DNA of 41,076 nt from a virus (IMGVR_UViG_3300044619_001096:1-41076), one strand, 5' to 3'. Shown: positions 30,031-37,812, numbered from the stretch's first letter. Notes: generated from the letters alone by a model not told the origin. A program made the numbers and translations.

Positions 30031-30776
30031 TGAAAGTAGCACTTGCATTTTTTGGGCAACCTAGATTTGTTGACAACCAACAAATTATTGATACTTACAA
30101 AGAAGTAATTCTTGACCGATATGATACTGATGTATTTGGGCATATGTGGTGGGAGGAAGATGCTGAAGAGTATGACTATTCCTCATGGTCCAAAATAAAC
30201 AAGTGTCCTGTTTCTAAAGATGCACCTAAAATTATTGCTGATAATTATCAACCATTGATTTTGGGTATTGAAAGTCCAAAAACTTTTGAGTTACCCTCAA
30301 AAGCAAAAGAATTCATTGATGAAAAGTTTACTAATAAACACCCAGCAAGAGAGTTGTATGGGGAGAGTGGTAATCACTGGAATCCTAAAAATTACAGTAA
30401 TGTAATGTCCCAAATGTATTCCATTAAATCTGTTGCAAATATTGTCAAATCATACGCTGAGGAAACAAATACCAGCTATGATTTTATTGTCCTTGCAAGA
30501 TATGATACTGTTCTTCTTAACTTCCCAGATCTTAATACCTGCGACAAATACAAATTCTATCTACCAGGACATCATCCTAGATTTCCAGATACAATTCAAT
30601 TTTTTGGACCTAAGTATCTTACTTGGGCACTCAATGCATTTGATGATATTGAAGATGTTTATGAAGACATTTGGGAACCATCTCCAGAAGCATTTAAAAT
30701 GGGATCATTTTTAAAATGGTTTGAGCACTCTGATCTTGCTCCTTGTCCTATGGATGCTGCTTGTATTAGAGGTTGA
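30030..30776 (+). CDS. Putative glycosyltransferase (paralogue of the gene at 27953)
   Basis: 248 residues, sharing with the 27953 product the FGQPRF start, DVFGHMWWEE, MSQMYSIKSVANIV and YDFIVLARYDT blocks. YDFIVLARYDTVLL is probably the end of a Rossmann-like strand with an acidic donor site. The C-terminal half differs from its paralogue, as expected of transferases with distinct acceptors. One base overlaps the fusion gene (TGATG). The family is not one I can name, so the role in the glycan operon is inference. Confidence 0.65.
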   Translation: MKVALAFFGQPRFVDNQQIIDTYKEVILDRYDTDVFGHMWWEEDAEEYDYSSWSKINKCPVSKDAPKIIADNYQPLILGIESPKTFELPSKAKEFIDEKFTNKHPARELYGESGNHWNPKNYSNVMSQMYSIKSVANIVKSYAEETNTSYDFIVLARYDTVLLNFPDLNTCDKYKFYLPGHHPRFPDTIQFFGPKYLTWALNAFDDIEDVYEDIWEPSPEAFKMGSFLKWFEHSDLAPCPMDAACIRG

Positions 30777-30777
30777 T

Positions 30778-31236
30778 ATGAAACTAATTGCCCATCGTGC
30801 TAATATTGATGGACCAAATCCATCAATTGAAAATAGTCCAGAACAAATTGACAAATGTATAGAACAGGGTTATGATGTTGAAATAGATCTAAGATACCAT
30901 AAAGCAACTAATACTTTATGGTTAGGTCATGATGAACCTCAATATCTGGTAACTCGGTGGTGGTTAGCAACAAGAATTGATAGTCTTTGGATTCATTGTA
31001 AAGACTTAGATACTCTTCATGAAATGTCAGTTAATACCTCTGGATACAATTATTTTTGGCATCAAGAGGATGATTATACTCTCACCAGTAAAAAATATAT
31101 CTGGGCGTATCCTGGTAAATCATATACATCTAATACTGTTATTGTTATGCCAGAATGGAATAATATGATTTGGGATACCCTAAGAGTTACTAATTGTTAT
31201 GGTATTTGTACAGATTACCCCGAAAAATTAAAATGA
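30778..31236 (+). CDS. GDPD-like (glycerophosphodiester phosphodiesterase) protein, short
   Basis: 152 residues from the ATG at 30778. IAHRANIDGPNPSIENSPEQ matches the His-Arg/Glu-Asn opening of GDPD enzymes, YDVEIDLRYH the E-x-D metal pair and LWLGHDEP the HD motif. GDPDs are usually 240 or more residues, so this is a half-length version that keeps the catalytic start of the TIM barrel but not its second half. It could still act on a phosphodiester in the glycan or lipid. It is in the operon, with ATGA overlap to the next gene. Confidence 0.65.
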   Translation: MKLIAHRANIDGPNPSIENSPEQIDKCIEQGYDVEIDLRYHKATNTLWLGHDEPQYLVTRWWLATRIDSLWIHCKDLDTLHEMSVNTSGYNYFWHQEDDYTLTSKKYIWAYPGKSYTSNTVIVMPEWNNMIWDTLRVTNCYGICTDYPEKLK

Positions 31237-32183
31237 AAATCACTCTCATAGGTCCTGGAATTATGCCGATCCCTCCAACTGGTTGGGGTGCGGTTGAGAT
31301 TCTTGTTTGGGATACTAAATGTGCCCTAGAAGAACTGGGTCATGAAGTACAAATTATTAATACCAAAGATAATCGTCAAATTATCAATGGGATTAATGCA
31401 TTTGTACCAGACTTTGTTCATGTGCATTATGATGAATTTATTCCTATTGTTCCTTACATTCAATATCCAAATGCAATTACAAGTCATTTTGGATATCTAG
31501 AACGTAAAGAAATGTTCAATGGTTACATTAATGTTGCCAATGAATTCATGAGGATTAAACCAAATGTATTTTGTCTCTCACCAGGAATTGAGAAAGTATA
31601 TAATGTTATGTTTGATATTCCAAAAGAGAATACTTACATAACACCTAATGGGGTCAATACTGATAAGTTTACATTTAAAGATACTCCAGAATATCCCGAT
31701 AGAAGTTTATATCTTGCAAAGATTGATTATAGAAAAAGACAACATTTATTCCAATCAATTGATAGTCTTTGGTTTGCTGGTAATCTCGCTGATAGCAGAT
31801 TTAATACTAGTAAAAACTATTTGGGAGAGTGGTCAAAAGAGACTCTTTATAATCAATTGACTGATTATGGTAATCTTGTTCTTCTTTCAGATGGAGAGGC
31901 ACATCCTCTTGTTTGTATGGAAGCACTTGCTGCTGGACTTGGAGTAGTTGTTTGTGAATGGGGTAAAGCAAATCTTGATACTGATAAAGAATTTATTACA
32001 GTAATTCCAGAAGAAAAGATTACCGATATTGATTATGTTGAGAATGCTATAATTAAAAACAGAGAATATTCTATTGCTCATAGAAATGAGATTGTAGAAT
32101 ATTCAAAACAGTTTGACTGGAAAGAAGTTCTTAAAAAGTATTACATCCCTAGTGTAGAAAAAGTAATTGAACGTCATGCATAG
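31233..32183 (+). CDS. GT4-family glycosyltransferase
   Basis: 316 residues from the ATG at 31233 (ATGA overlap). IGPGIMPIPPTGWGAVEI is the Gly-rich acceptor loop of GT-B enzymes; ITPNGVNTDKF at about 145-155 and DGEAHPLVCMEALAAGLGVVV near 230 contain the E-x7-E donor-binding motif of the GT4 family. It would transfer a sugar from a nucleotide donor with retention. The central domain is shorter than in typical GT4 enzymes. Confidence 0.88.
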   Translation: MKITLIGPGIMPIPPTGWGAVEILVWDTKCALEELGHEVQIINTKDNRQIINGINAFVPDFVHVHYDEFIPIVPYIQYPNAITSHFGYLERKEMFNGYINVANEFMRIKPNVFCLSPGIEKVYNVMFDIPKENTYITPNGVNTDKFTFKDTPEYPDRSLYLAKIDYRKRQHLFQSIDSLWFAGNLADSRFNTSKNYLGEWSKETLYNQLTDYGNLVLLSDGEAHPLVCMEALAAGLGVVVCEWGKANLDTDKEFITVIPEEKITDIDYVENAIIKNREYSIAHRNEIVEYSKQFDWKEVLKKYYIPSVEKVIERHA

Positions 32184-32985
32184 TACTTTATTAGATAAAA
32201 ATAAATCTGCATATAAGTTAAATGGGTTTGGACCCATTTATTACTTGAATATGGACGAAGATACTGATCGTCGTCAACATATAGAGGACCAATTTAAATA
32301 TTGGGAAATAGAAGATTATACCAGAATTTCTGCATATGATGGTAGAGATGATGATTTAAGTGATATTATTAAAGGTAGATATCCAGAATCAATGTCTTCG
32401 GGAGAGGTTGGGTGTATTACATCACATTTAAAAGCAATTAAACATTGGTATGATAATTCAACCAGTCCTTATGCAATTATCATGGAAGATGATTGTAATC
32501 TTGATGTAGTACAATACTGGAATTTTTCTTGGAATGATTTTGCATCTATGCTTCCCTATGATTGGGATGTAGTGCAACTAGCAATTATTCAAACAGGAGA
32601 CATTCATGTTAAGTTGCATAGGAGATTTGTAAATGATTTCTCCACGGCTTGTTATATGATTACTAGACATCATGCATCAAAACTGATTTATCACCACGTC
32701 AAAGGTGTTGATAAGTACCGTCTGGATAATGGGGTAAAACCAAGACCAGTTGCTGATGACCTCATTTACAATTCTGGTAACACCTATTCCATTCCTCTAC
32801 TTCTTTATCGACTACAATTAGGGTCATCCATTCATCCAGAGCATGTTGATGTATTTCATCGTCAAAGTCATGATGGAATTATGACCTGGTGGCAGCAAAT
32901 GGGTGCGTCTATGGATGTGAAAGATTTGACTGATTATGATCCTTACCTTGGTAAGGTAAGCGACCCTAGCGGATTAAAGTCTTAA
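32176..32985 (+). CDS. GT25-family glycosyltransferase
   Basis: 269 residues from the ATG at 32176. GPIYYLNMDEDTDRRQHIEDQ is the opening of LPS-type GT25 transferases (the INLDRR-like segment), GEVGCITSHLKAIKHW the conserved helix and AIIMEDDC the metal-binding EDD. Bacterial members add galactose to lipooligosaccharide. It is the last gene of the operon, overlapping the GT4 gene by 8 bases, and is followed by an AT-rich gap with a promoter for the porin. Confidence 0.88.
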   Translation: MHSTLLDKNKSAYKLNGFGPIYYLNMDEDTDRRQHIEDQFKYWEIEDYTRISAYDGRDDDLSDIIKGRYPESMSSGEVGCITSHLKAIKHWYDNSTSPYAIIMEDDCNLDVVQYWNFSWNDFASMLPYDWDVVQLAIIQTGDIHVKLHRRFVNDFSTACYMITRHHASKLIYHHVKGVDKYRLDNGVKPRPVADDLIYNSGNTYSIPLLLYRLQLGSSIHPEHVDVFHRQSHDGIMTWWQQMGASMDVKDLTDYDPYLGKVSDPSGLKS

Positions 32986-32996
32986 CCTAAATTTAA

Positions 32997-33025
32997 TTGA
33001 CAATCTTAAGAAAGTGTTATATGAT
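32997..33025 (+). promoter_or_regulatory. Early promoter for the porin (TTGACA-17-TATGAT)
   Basis: TTGACA, a 17-base spacer and TATGAT. A hairpin begins 6 bases after it, as at 12961. Confidence 0.7.
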
Positions 33026-33030
33026 GCTTG

Positions 33031-33054
33031 CGTCCTGGAAACAGGGCGTTTTTT
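33031..33054 (+). terminator. Intrinsic-terminator-like hairpin at the start of the porin transcript
   Basis: CGTCCTG/CAGGGCG (7 bp, GAAA loop) followed by six T. It ends transcripts from the glycan operon, and also lies at the 5' end of any RNA started at 32997-33025. Confidence 0.75.
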
Positions 33055-33079
33055 AGTTCTAAAATATCAAAACAAATTT

Positions 33080-34558
33080 ATGAAACTCAAACAACTGATG
33101 CTTGCACCTGTTGCTATGGGAATGGTTGCTCCTGTTGCTGCGAATGCCGCAGACCTTAATATGGCAGCAGTCAACCAATATTCCACTTCGGAACAAGTCA
33201 CAAGCATTACTCAACTGTCTGATGTAAAACCCACTGATTGGGCATATCAGGCACTCAATAATCTCGTTGAGCGTTATGGTTGCGTTGCTGGTTATGAAAA
33301 CGGAACTTATCTTGGTGGTAAGTCAATGACCCGTTTTGAGGCAGCAGCACTTCTGAATGCTTGCCTTGACCGTGTGACTGAAGTTACTGATGAACTTTCT
33401 CGCCTCTCAAAAGAGTTTGCTGACGAACTTCTTGTTATTCGTGGTCGTGTTGCCAAACTGGAAACCCAAGTTGGTCAACTCCAAGCAACTCAGTTCTCCA
33501 CAACTACCAAACTGAAAGGTGAAGCAACTTTTGTTCTTGGTGGTGTAGAAGGTGCTCGTCTTGCTAATAATACTAATGTTGGTAATACTGCATTCAACTA
33601 CGATCTTCGTCTGAACTTTGACACTTCGTTCACTGGTAAGGACCTGCTTCGTACTCGTCTGCGTTCTGGTAACTTCTCCAGTCAACCCTTCGGTTCTTCC
33701 TCTTCTCTGTTCAAACTGGACAAGGCAGAATCTTATGCGAACCAAGTCAATCTTGACCGTCTGTACTACAGCTTCCCCGCACTTGCTAAGGGTGTGACCC
33801 TGACTGCTGGTGCTCTGGTTCGTAACACTGAGATGGCATGGATTCCCACTGCATATAAGTCGGATGTTCTTGACTTCTTTGCTGTTGCTGGTGCTCCTGG
33901 TGTCTACAACAAGGCAACGGGTTCTGGTTTCGGTGCTCAGTGGGCACAACCTGGTAAGAAAGGTTTTGTTGCTAACCTGAACTATGTTGCTCAGAACGGT
34001 TCTGATTCTACCAAAGGTGAATTTGATGCCTCTGGTGCTCTGAACACTCTGGCACAGATTGGTTATCGTGCTCCCCAGTATGGTATTGCATTCGGTTATC
34101 GTAATGGTACTGAAGGCACTCGTATTCGTACCTTTAACGGTGTTGCTGGTAATGGTGGTACTCTTGCCGCTAATCAAACCTCTAATGGTTATGCTCTGAA
34201 TGCTTACTGGCAACCCAAGAAGTCTGGCATCATTCCTTCGGTCTCTGCCGCTTATGGTTGGAACTATGTGAGTGGTCCTGCAACTCCTAATGCTGCAACC
34301 AACTCTCAGACTTGGATGGCAGGCGTTCAGTGGAGCGATGTGTTTGCTAAGGGCAATGCCTCTGGTTTTGCCATCGGTCAACCTGGCAACGCGACTACTC
34401 TGACCAAAGACGCTCTGATGTGGGAAGCGTTTTATCGTTACAAAGTTAGCGATAATATTAGCGTAACTCCTGCAATCTTCTATGTCTCTAACAATCAGGC
34501 ATTTAAGAACGCATCTTCTAACTATGGTGGTGTGATTCAAACGACCTTCAGGTTCTGA
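33080..34558 (+). CDS. Outer-membrane porin with SLH domain (cyanobacterial Som/OprB type)
   Basis: 492 residues from the ATG at 33080. A signal peptide (MKLKQLMLAPVAMGMVAPVA, cleaved after ANA) is followed by an SLH domain (VKPTDWAYQALNNLVERYG to MTRFEAAALLNACL), a coiled coil (DELSRLSKEFADELLVIRGRV) and a beta-barrel ending in a terminal Phe (TTFRF). This is the layout of the major porins of cyanobacteria, which anchor by SLH to peptidoglycan polymer. Codons are richer in GC than in the glycan genes, suggesting recent host origin. It may alter nutrient uptake or receptor display during infection (inference). Confidence 0.9.
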   Translation: MKLKQLMLAPVAMGMVAPVAANAADLNMAAVNQYSTSEQVTSITQLSDVKPTDWAYQALNNLVERYGCVAGYENGTYLGGKSMTRFEAAALLNACLDRVTEVTDELSRLSKEFADELLVIRGRVAKLETQVGQLQATQFSTTTKLKGEATFVLGGVEGARLANNTNVGNTAFNYDLRLNFDTSFTGKDLLRTRLRSGNFSSQPFGSSSSLFKLDKAESYANQVNLDRLYYSFPALAKGVTLTAGALVRNTEMAWIPTAYKSDVLDFFAVAGAPGVYNKATGSGFGAQWAQPGKKGFVANLNYVAQNGSDSTKGEFDASGALNTLAQIGYRAPQYGIAFGYRNGTEGTRIRTFNGVAGNGGTLAANQTSNGYALNAYWQPKKSGIIPSVSAAYGWNYVSGPATPNAATNSQTWMAGVQWSDVFAKGNASGFAIGQPGNATTLTKDALMWEAFYRYKVSDNISVTPAIFYVSNNQAFKNASSNYGGVIQTTFRF

Positions 34559-34574
34559 TCATCTGACAAAATAA

Positions 34575-34588
34575 GTATCATATGATAC
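34575..34588 (+). repeat. Perfect 14-bp palindrome
   Basis: GTATCATATGATAC lies 17 bases after the porin stop and just before the terminator; it could be an operator or a secondary hairpin. Confidence 0.4.
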
Positions 34589-34590
34589 AG

Positions 34591-34616
34591 GGGGTGCTTG
34601 ACACCCCTTTATTTTT
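34591..34616 (+). terminator. Terminator sharing sequence with the hli promoter
   Basis: GGGGTG/CACCCC (6 bp) with T-rich tail. Its loop and 3' arm contain the TTGACA of the following promoter. Confidence 0.75.
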
Positions 34617-34626
34617 GCTATATAAT
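34598..34626 (+). promoter_or_regulatory. Consensus early promoter for hli
   Basis: Perfect TTGACA and TATAAT with a 17-base spacer; the -35 is inside the preceding terminator stem. Confidence 0.8.
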
Positions 34627-34653
34627 TGTGTAACAATTCTTAACGAATGTACA

Positions 34654-34848
34654 ATGACTGTAACAACTAATGATCGTGGTCAGCAAAACATGTGGGCAAA
34701 AGAACCCACTATGTACTACGAAAACTATGGGATGGATACTCCCAACCAAGTAAAGGAGAAGTACAATGGGCGCTGGGCAATGGTCGGTATTATTGCTGGT
34801 CTCATTTCTTATGTTGGCACTGGCAAACTCTTCTTCGGCATCTTCTGA
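34654..34848 (+). CDS. hli: High-light-inducible protein (Hli/Scp)
   Basis: 64 residues from the ATG at 34654. EKYNGRWAMVGIIAGLISYV is the chlorophyll-binding helix motif (ExxNGRxAMxG), preceded by a soluble N-terminal extension (MTVTTNDRGQQN). Hli proteins bind chlorophyll and carotenoid near photosystem II and dissipate excess energy, here during infection. It has its own strong promoter and is followed by a tiny ORF and ferredoxin. Confidence 0.93.
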   Translation: MTVTTNDRGQQNMWAKEPTMYYENYGMDTPNQVKEKYNGRWAMVGIIAGLISYVGTGKLFFGIF

Positions 34849-34855
34849 CAATTGA

Positions 34856-34884
34856 TTGACAATGACTTCAACTATCTTTACAAT
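34856..34884 (+). promoter_or_regulatory. Early promoter near ferredoxin
   Basis: TTGACA, a 17-base spacer and TACAAT, starting 7 bases after the hli stop and overlapping the tiny ORF that follows. Confidence 0.6.
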
Positions 34885-34948
34885 TACTAGTGTTGCCTTT
34901 TTCGTTCTTCTGGCAGCATCCGTAGAAAAACTTTGTGAGACTTACTGA
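34862..34948 (+). CDS. Tiny single-span membrane peptide before ferredoxin
   Basis: 28 residues, [20 protein letters not shown] followed by VEKLCETY. One transmembrane helix and a short tail resemble small photosystem or cytochrome subunits in size, but no family is recognised. Its stop and the ferredoxin ATG overlap (TGATG). A promoter overlaps the ORF, so it may be only leader sequence. Confidence 0.4.
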   Translation: MTSTIFTITSVAFFVLLAASVEKLCETY

Positions 34949-35238
34949 TGACCGTTTATAGCGTTACACTTCAAACCCCTGATGGCGAAACCACTATCCA
35001 GTGTGCCGAAGACCAATACATTCTAGAAGCTGCTGAAGAGGCAGGAGTTGATCTTCCTTCATCTTGCCGTGCTGGTGCTTGCTCTGCTTGCGCTGGTAAA
35101 CTAATCAGCGGCACTGTGGATAATGAGGAGCAATCGTTCCTTGATGATGAACAACTAGCAGATGGTTGGGTGCTTACCTGTGTTGCCTATCCTACTAGTG
35201 ACTGTGTTATTCTGACTGAGCAGGAAGAGAACTTGTGA
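34948..35238 (+). CDS. petF: [2Fe-2S] plant-type ferredoxin
   Basis: 96 residues. [12 protein letters not shown] and a later LTCVAYP supply the four Cys of the 2Fe-2S cluster in the CxxxxCxxC...C order of photosynthetic ferredoxins. It carries electrons from photosystem I; in phages it can feed phage or host reductases (for example bilin reductases), which is known of the group and not shown here. It overlaps the next gene by GTGA. Confidence 0.95.
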   Translation: MTVYSVTLQTPDGETTIQCAEDQYILEAAEEAGVDLPSSCRAGACSACAGKLISGTVDNEEQSFLDDEQLADGWVLTCVAYPTSDCVILTEQEENL

Positions 35239-35546
35239 TTGGAAATCTTGAACCAGAAGAAAGTGTTATGGGTACTGGTGGTATGCTCGGGCAATTTGCA
35301 ATTGCCCTTGAAAAACTTGGATGGGATGCCAACGATGAACTCTCTGTAGAAATTGGTGGCGTTGCAGTTACAGGAACTGCAACTCATCCAGATGCAAATC
35401 CAAAATGGGCAAAACCATTTGGAACCGTAACATATCAGAACGATGCTTTCATTGTTATTAAAAATAAATCAAGGAACCCTGTAGTTCCTTCTCAACCCAA
35501 TACTGAACTTAAACAACAACATTCTTACAAAGGAGAAACAAAATGA
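35235..35546 (+). CDS. Unrecognised protein between ferredoxin and hli
   Basis: 103 residues if it starts at the GTG overlapping the ferredoxin stop (GGAAGAG upstream); an ATG at 35268 would give 92. [16 protein letters not shown] and [14 protein letters not shown] look like a small alpha/beta domain; the tail is Pro/Gln/Lys-rich. Family not recognised. Its 3' end overlaps the second hli by 4 bases. Confidence 0.6.
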   Translation: MIGNLEPEESVMGTGGMLGQFAIALEKLGWDANDELSVEIGGVAVTGTATHPDANPKWAKPFGTVTYQNDAFIVIKNKSRNPVVPSQPNTELKQQHSYKGETK

Positions 35547-35662
35547 AATTTGGATGGACCCCTGAGGCTGAGATTCTTAATGCTCGTCTCGCTATGCTTG
35601 GATTTGTAATTGCTGTTGGCACTTACATCACAACTGGACAAATTATTCCTGGTATTTTTTGA
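35543..35662 (+). CDS. hli: Short high-light-inducible protein (Hli)
   Basis: 39 residues: little more than the chlorophyll-binding helix AEILNARLAMLGFVIAVGTY. ExxNxRxAMxGF is intact. An AGGAGA site lies just upstream. This is among the shortest Hli forms, made of only the transmembrane helix plus TTGQIIPGIF. Two hli genes within 1 kb bracket the ferredoxin. Confidence 0.92.
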   Translation: MKFGWTPEAEILNARLAMLGFVIAVGTYITTGQIIPGIF

Positions 35663-35674
35663 TTTTTAATTTAT

Positions 35675-36172
35675 ATGGATAATCAAGTTCCTGCTATTAA
35701 TTTTGTATTTCGTGAGAATGGAGAATTTGTGACCCGTTCTTCTACTGAAATTTTTTCTAATAAGAGAGTTGTAATTTTCTCACTCCCTGGAGCATTTACT
35801 CCTACCTGCAGTGCTTATCAACTTCCTGGATTTGAAGATAACTATGATGTAATCCGAGAGAAGGGAATTGATGAGATTTATTGCATTTCTGTTAATGATG
35901 GATTTGTAATGAATGCCTGGGCAAAAGACCAAGGAATTGAAAAGGTTAAGTTAATTCCTGATGGCAATGCTGAGTTTACTCGTGAGATGGGAATGCTTGT
36001 ATCGAAAAACAATCTTGGATTTGGCAATCGTTCTTGGCGTTATGCTGCAGTAATTAATGATGGTGTAATTGAATGGATGTCTGTAGAACCTGGACAGCGT
36101 TCTAATGCAGAAGACGATCCTTATGTAAATTCTACTCCAGAAGAAGTAATTAAATATCTGAATACGAAATAA
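35675..36172 (+). CDS. Peroxiredoxin (Prx5-type, thiol peroxidase)
   Basis: Reduces peroxides with a redox-active Cys. 165 residues. SLPGAFTPTCSAYQLPGFED is the Prx5 active-site stretch, with the peroxidatic Cys at about 45 in PxxxTxxC; CISVNDGFVMNAWAKD and RSWRYAAVIN follow as in the family. It would protect the photosynthetic complexes made by the phage from oxidative damage. It starts 12 bases after the short hli and ends at a strong bidirectional terminator. Confidence 0.9.
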   Translation: MDNQVPAINFVFRENGEFVTRSSTEIFSNKRVVIFSLPGAFTPTCSAYQLPGFEDNYDVIREKGIDEIYCISVNDGFVMNAWAKDQGIEKVKLIPDGNAEFTREMGMLVSKNNLGFGNRSWRYAAVINDGVIEWMSVEPGQRSNAEDDPYVNSTPEEVIKYLNTK

Positions 36173-36177
36173 AAAAA

Positions 36178-36202
36178 AGGGGGGCATATGCCCCCTATTT
36201 TT
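36178..36202 (+). terminator. Bidirectional terminator between convergent genes
   Basis: GGGGGCAT/ATGCCCCC palindrome with eight A before and a T-rich stretch after, so it can end transcripts from both strands. Confidence 0.85.
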
Positions 36203-36216
36203 ATGTCTTTAATTTA

Positions 36217-36408
36217 TCAGACTTCTGTAGTATCTTCTTGATCGGCAGCTTCAATATATTGTCCTGCTGCCTTTAATAGTTCTGTTGCTTCTTCATCATG
36301 GATAGCATTTTTTTGCGCCCATACGAGATTCATTTCAGAAACTGTTTTTTTATTTTTTACGTCGTTGCAAATTGCTAGAAGTCTAGCTCTTGTAGGTGCG
36401 TTTAACAT
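36217..36408 (-). CDS. Small unrecognised cytoplasmic protein
   Basis: 63 residues on the minus strand, helical and acidic (VKNKKTVSEMNLVWAQKNAI, DEEATELLKAAGQYIEAAD). It shares the bidirectional terminator with the peroxiredoxin. I recognise no family; its promoter would lie between it and psbA. Confidence 0.6.
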   Translation of the reverse strand: MLNAPTRARLLAICNDVKNKKTVSEMNLVWAQKNAIHDEEATELLKAAGQYIEAADQEDTTEV

Positions 36409-36509
36409 CTGTCCTTCTTGAGAAATCTCTTTTTATTTATTTAGTAAGATTCTTTTATTAGTATTCGGTTTTCCATAAGGTCTCCAAATAAATTAACCGT
36501 CAAATGACC

Positions 36510-36538
36510 TTGACACCAGTATGAGGATATGTTAATAT
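36510..36538 (+). promoter_or_regulatory. Early promoter of psbA (TTGACA-17-TAATAT)
   Basis: TTGACA, a 17-base spacer and TAATAT; overlaps the late element at 36536. Confidence 0.7.
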
Positions 36539-36543
36539 AAATA
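36536..36543 (+). promoter_or_regulatory. T4-like late promoter of psbA
   Basis: Exact TATAAATA overlapping the early -10. psbA can therefore be made both early and late. Confidence 0.65.
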
Positions 36544-36584
36544 CATCAAACGTTAAGGAACGTAACAAATCTTTAATGTTTGTA

Positions 36585-36682
36585 ACTCCCACTAACCGAG
36601 ACCTATGGGGAGTATAAAAACGTCTCTCATATCCCCGCTGAGGGTGCGGGGAGCATAGTATCACCACCATTTCCCTGATGGT
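36585..36682 (+). other. Structured psbA leader: three hairpins
   Basis: ACTCCC/GGGAGT (36585-36613), TCCCCGC/GCGGGGA (36632-36652) and ACCAT/ATGGT (36666-36682) precede psbA. No ribosome binding site is obvious, as is common for cyanobacterial psbA. Confidence 0.55.
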
Positions 36683-36703
36683 CTTACTACTTTTTTTAAA
36701 CAA

Positions 36704-37786
36704 ATGACTGCTTCAATCGCTTCACGTCAACAACAATCGAATACTTGGGAACAGTTCTGCAACTGGGTTACTTCAACCGATAACCGTCTTTATGTTGGTT
36801 GGTTCGGTGTTCTGATGATTCCCACCCTGCTTGCTGCTACAACTTGTTTCATCATCGCATTCATCGGTGCTCCTCCTGTGGACATTGATGGTATCCGTGA
36901 ACCCGTTGCTGGTTCACTCATGTACGGAAACAACATCATCTCTGGTGCTGTCATTCCTTCGTCCAATGCTATTGGACTGCACTTTTATCCCATCTGGGAA
37001 GCTGCTTCCCTAGATGAGTGGCTTTACAACGGTGGTCCGTTCCAACTGGTTGTGTTCCACTTCCTGATTGGTATCTACGCCTACATGGGTCGTGAGTGGG
37101 AACTCTCTTATCGTCTGGGTATGCGTCCTTGGATCTGTGTTGCTTACAGCGCACCTGTCGCTGCTGCGAGTGCAGTGTTCCTGGTTTATCCTTTTGGTCA
37201 AGGTTCTTTCTCTGATGCGATGCCTCTGGGTATCTCTGGTACGTTCAACTATATGCTTGTGTTCCAGGCAGAGCACAACATCCTGATGCACCCCTTCCAT
37301 ATGCTTGGTGTTGCTGGTGTGTTTGGTGGTTCTCTGTTCAGTGCTATGCACGGTTCTCTGGTTACTTCCTCGCTGGTTCGTGAAACTACCGAAAACGAGT
37401 CCCAGAATTATGGTTACAAGTTTGGTCAAGAAGAAGAAACTTATAACATCGTTGCTGCCCACGGTTACTTTGGTCGCCTTATCTTCCAATATGCTTCCTT
37501 TAATAACTCACGTTCGCTGCACTTCTTCCTCGCTGCATGGCCTGTAGTTGGCATCTGGTTCACTGCTCTTGGTGTTAGCACCATGGCATTCAACCTCAAC
37601 GGTTTCAACTTCAACCAGTCCATCGTTGATAGTCAAGGTCGTGTGCTCAATACTTGGGCAGATGTTCTGAACCGTGCTGGTCTGGGTATGGAAGTGATGC
37701 ATGAACGTAATGCTCACAACTTCCCACTTGACCTTGCTGCTGCTGAAAGCACTCCTATTGCTCTCACCGCACCTGCAATCGGTTGA
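36704..37786 (+). CDS. psbA: Photosystem II D1 protein
   Basis: Replaces the fast-turning-over D1 core subunit of photosystem II so that light energy keeps flowing during infection. 360 residues, no intron. The sequence is continuous through [19 protein letters not shown], the [20 protein letters not shown] segment with the special-pair and iron ligands, and the [13 protein letters not shown] helix; the tail ends [11 protein letters not shown]...APAIG. At the position equivalent to residue 130 it has Glu (GREWELS), the high-light D1 form. Early and late promoters overlap upstream. Confidence 0.98.
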   Translation: MTASIASRQQQSNTWEQFCNWVTSTDNRLYVGWFGVLMIPTLLAATTCFIIAFIGAPPVDIDGIREPVAGSLMYGNNIISGAVIPSSNAIGLHFYPIWEAASLDEWLYNGGPFQLVVFHFLIGIYAYMGREWELSYRLGMRPWICVAYSAPVAAASAVFLVYPFGQGSFSDAMPLGISGTFNYMLVFQAEHNILMHPFHMLGVAGVFGGSLFSAMHGSLVTSSLVRETTENESQNYGYKFGQEEETYNIVAAHGYFGRLIFQYASFNNSRSLHFFLAAWPVVGIWFTALGVSTMAFNLNGFNFNQSIVDSQGRVLNTWADVLNRAGLGMEVMHERNAHNFPLDLAAAESTPIALTAPAIG

Positions 37787-37812
37787 TAAAAACTGAATAA
37801 CTGATATAATTA

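Noticed and set aside
29542-30048. 168-residue minus-strand ORF opposite the nucleotidyltransferase
   Set aside because: Covers the coding strand of a clear fusion gene and has no recognisable features.
33407-34540. 377-residue ORF on the minus strand opposite the porin
   Set aside because: It is Thr/Ser/Arg/Ile-rich with no domain, and the strong codon bias of the porin explains a stop-free antisense frame. The porin on the other strand is unmistakable.
37010-37489. 159-residue minus-strand ORF opposite psbA
   Set aside because: Antisense of a highly biased, conserved gene; composition is low in hydrophobic residues and odd (Arg/Thr/His-rich).
36704-37786. Self-splicing intron or homing endonuclease in psbA, as in some other cyanophages
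   Set aside because: The D1 reading frame is continuous at normal length.
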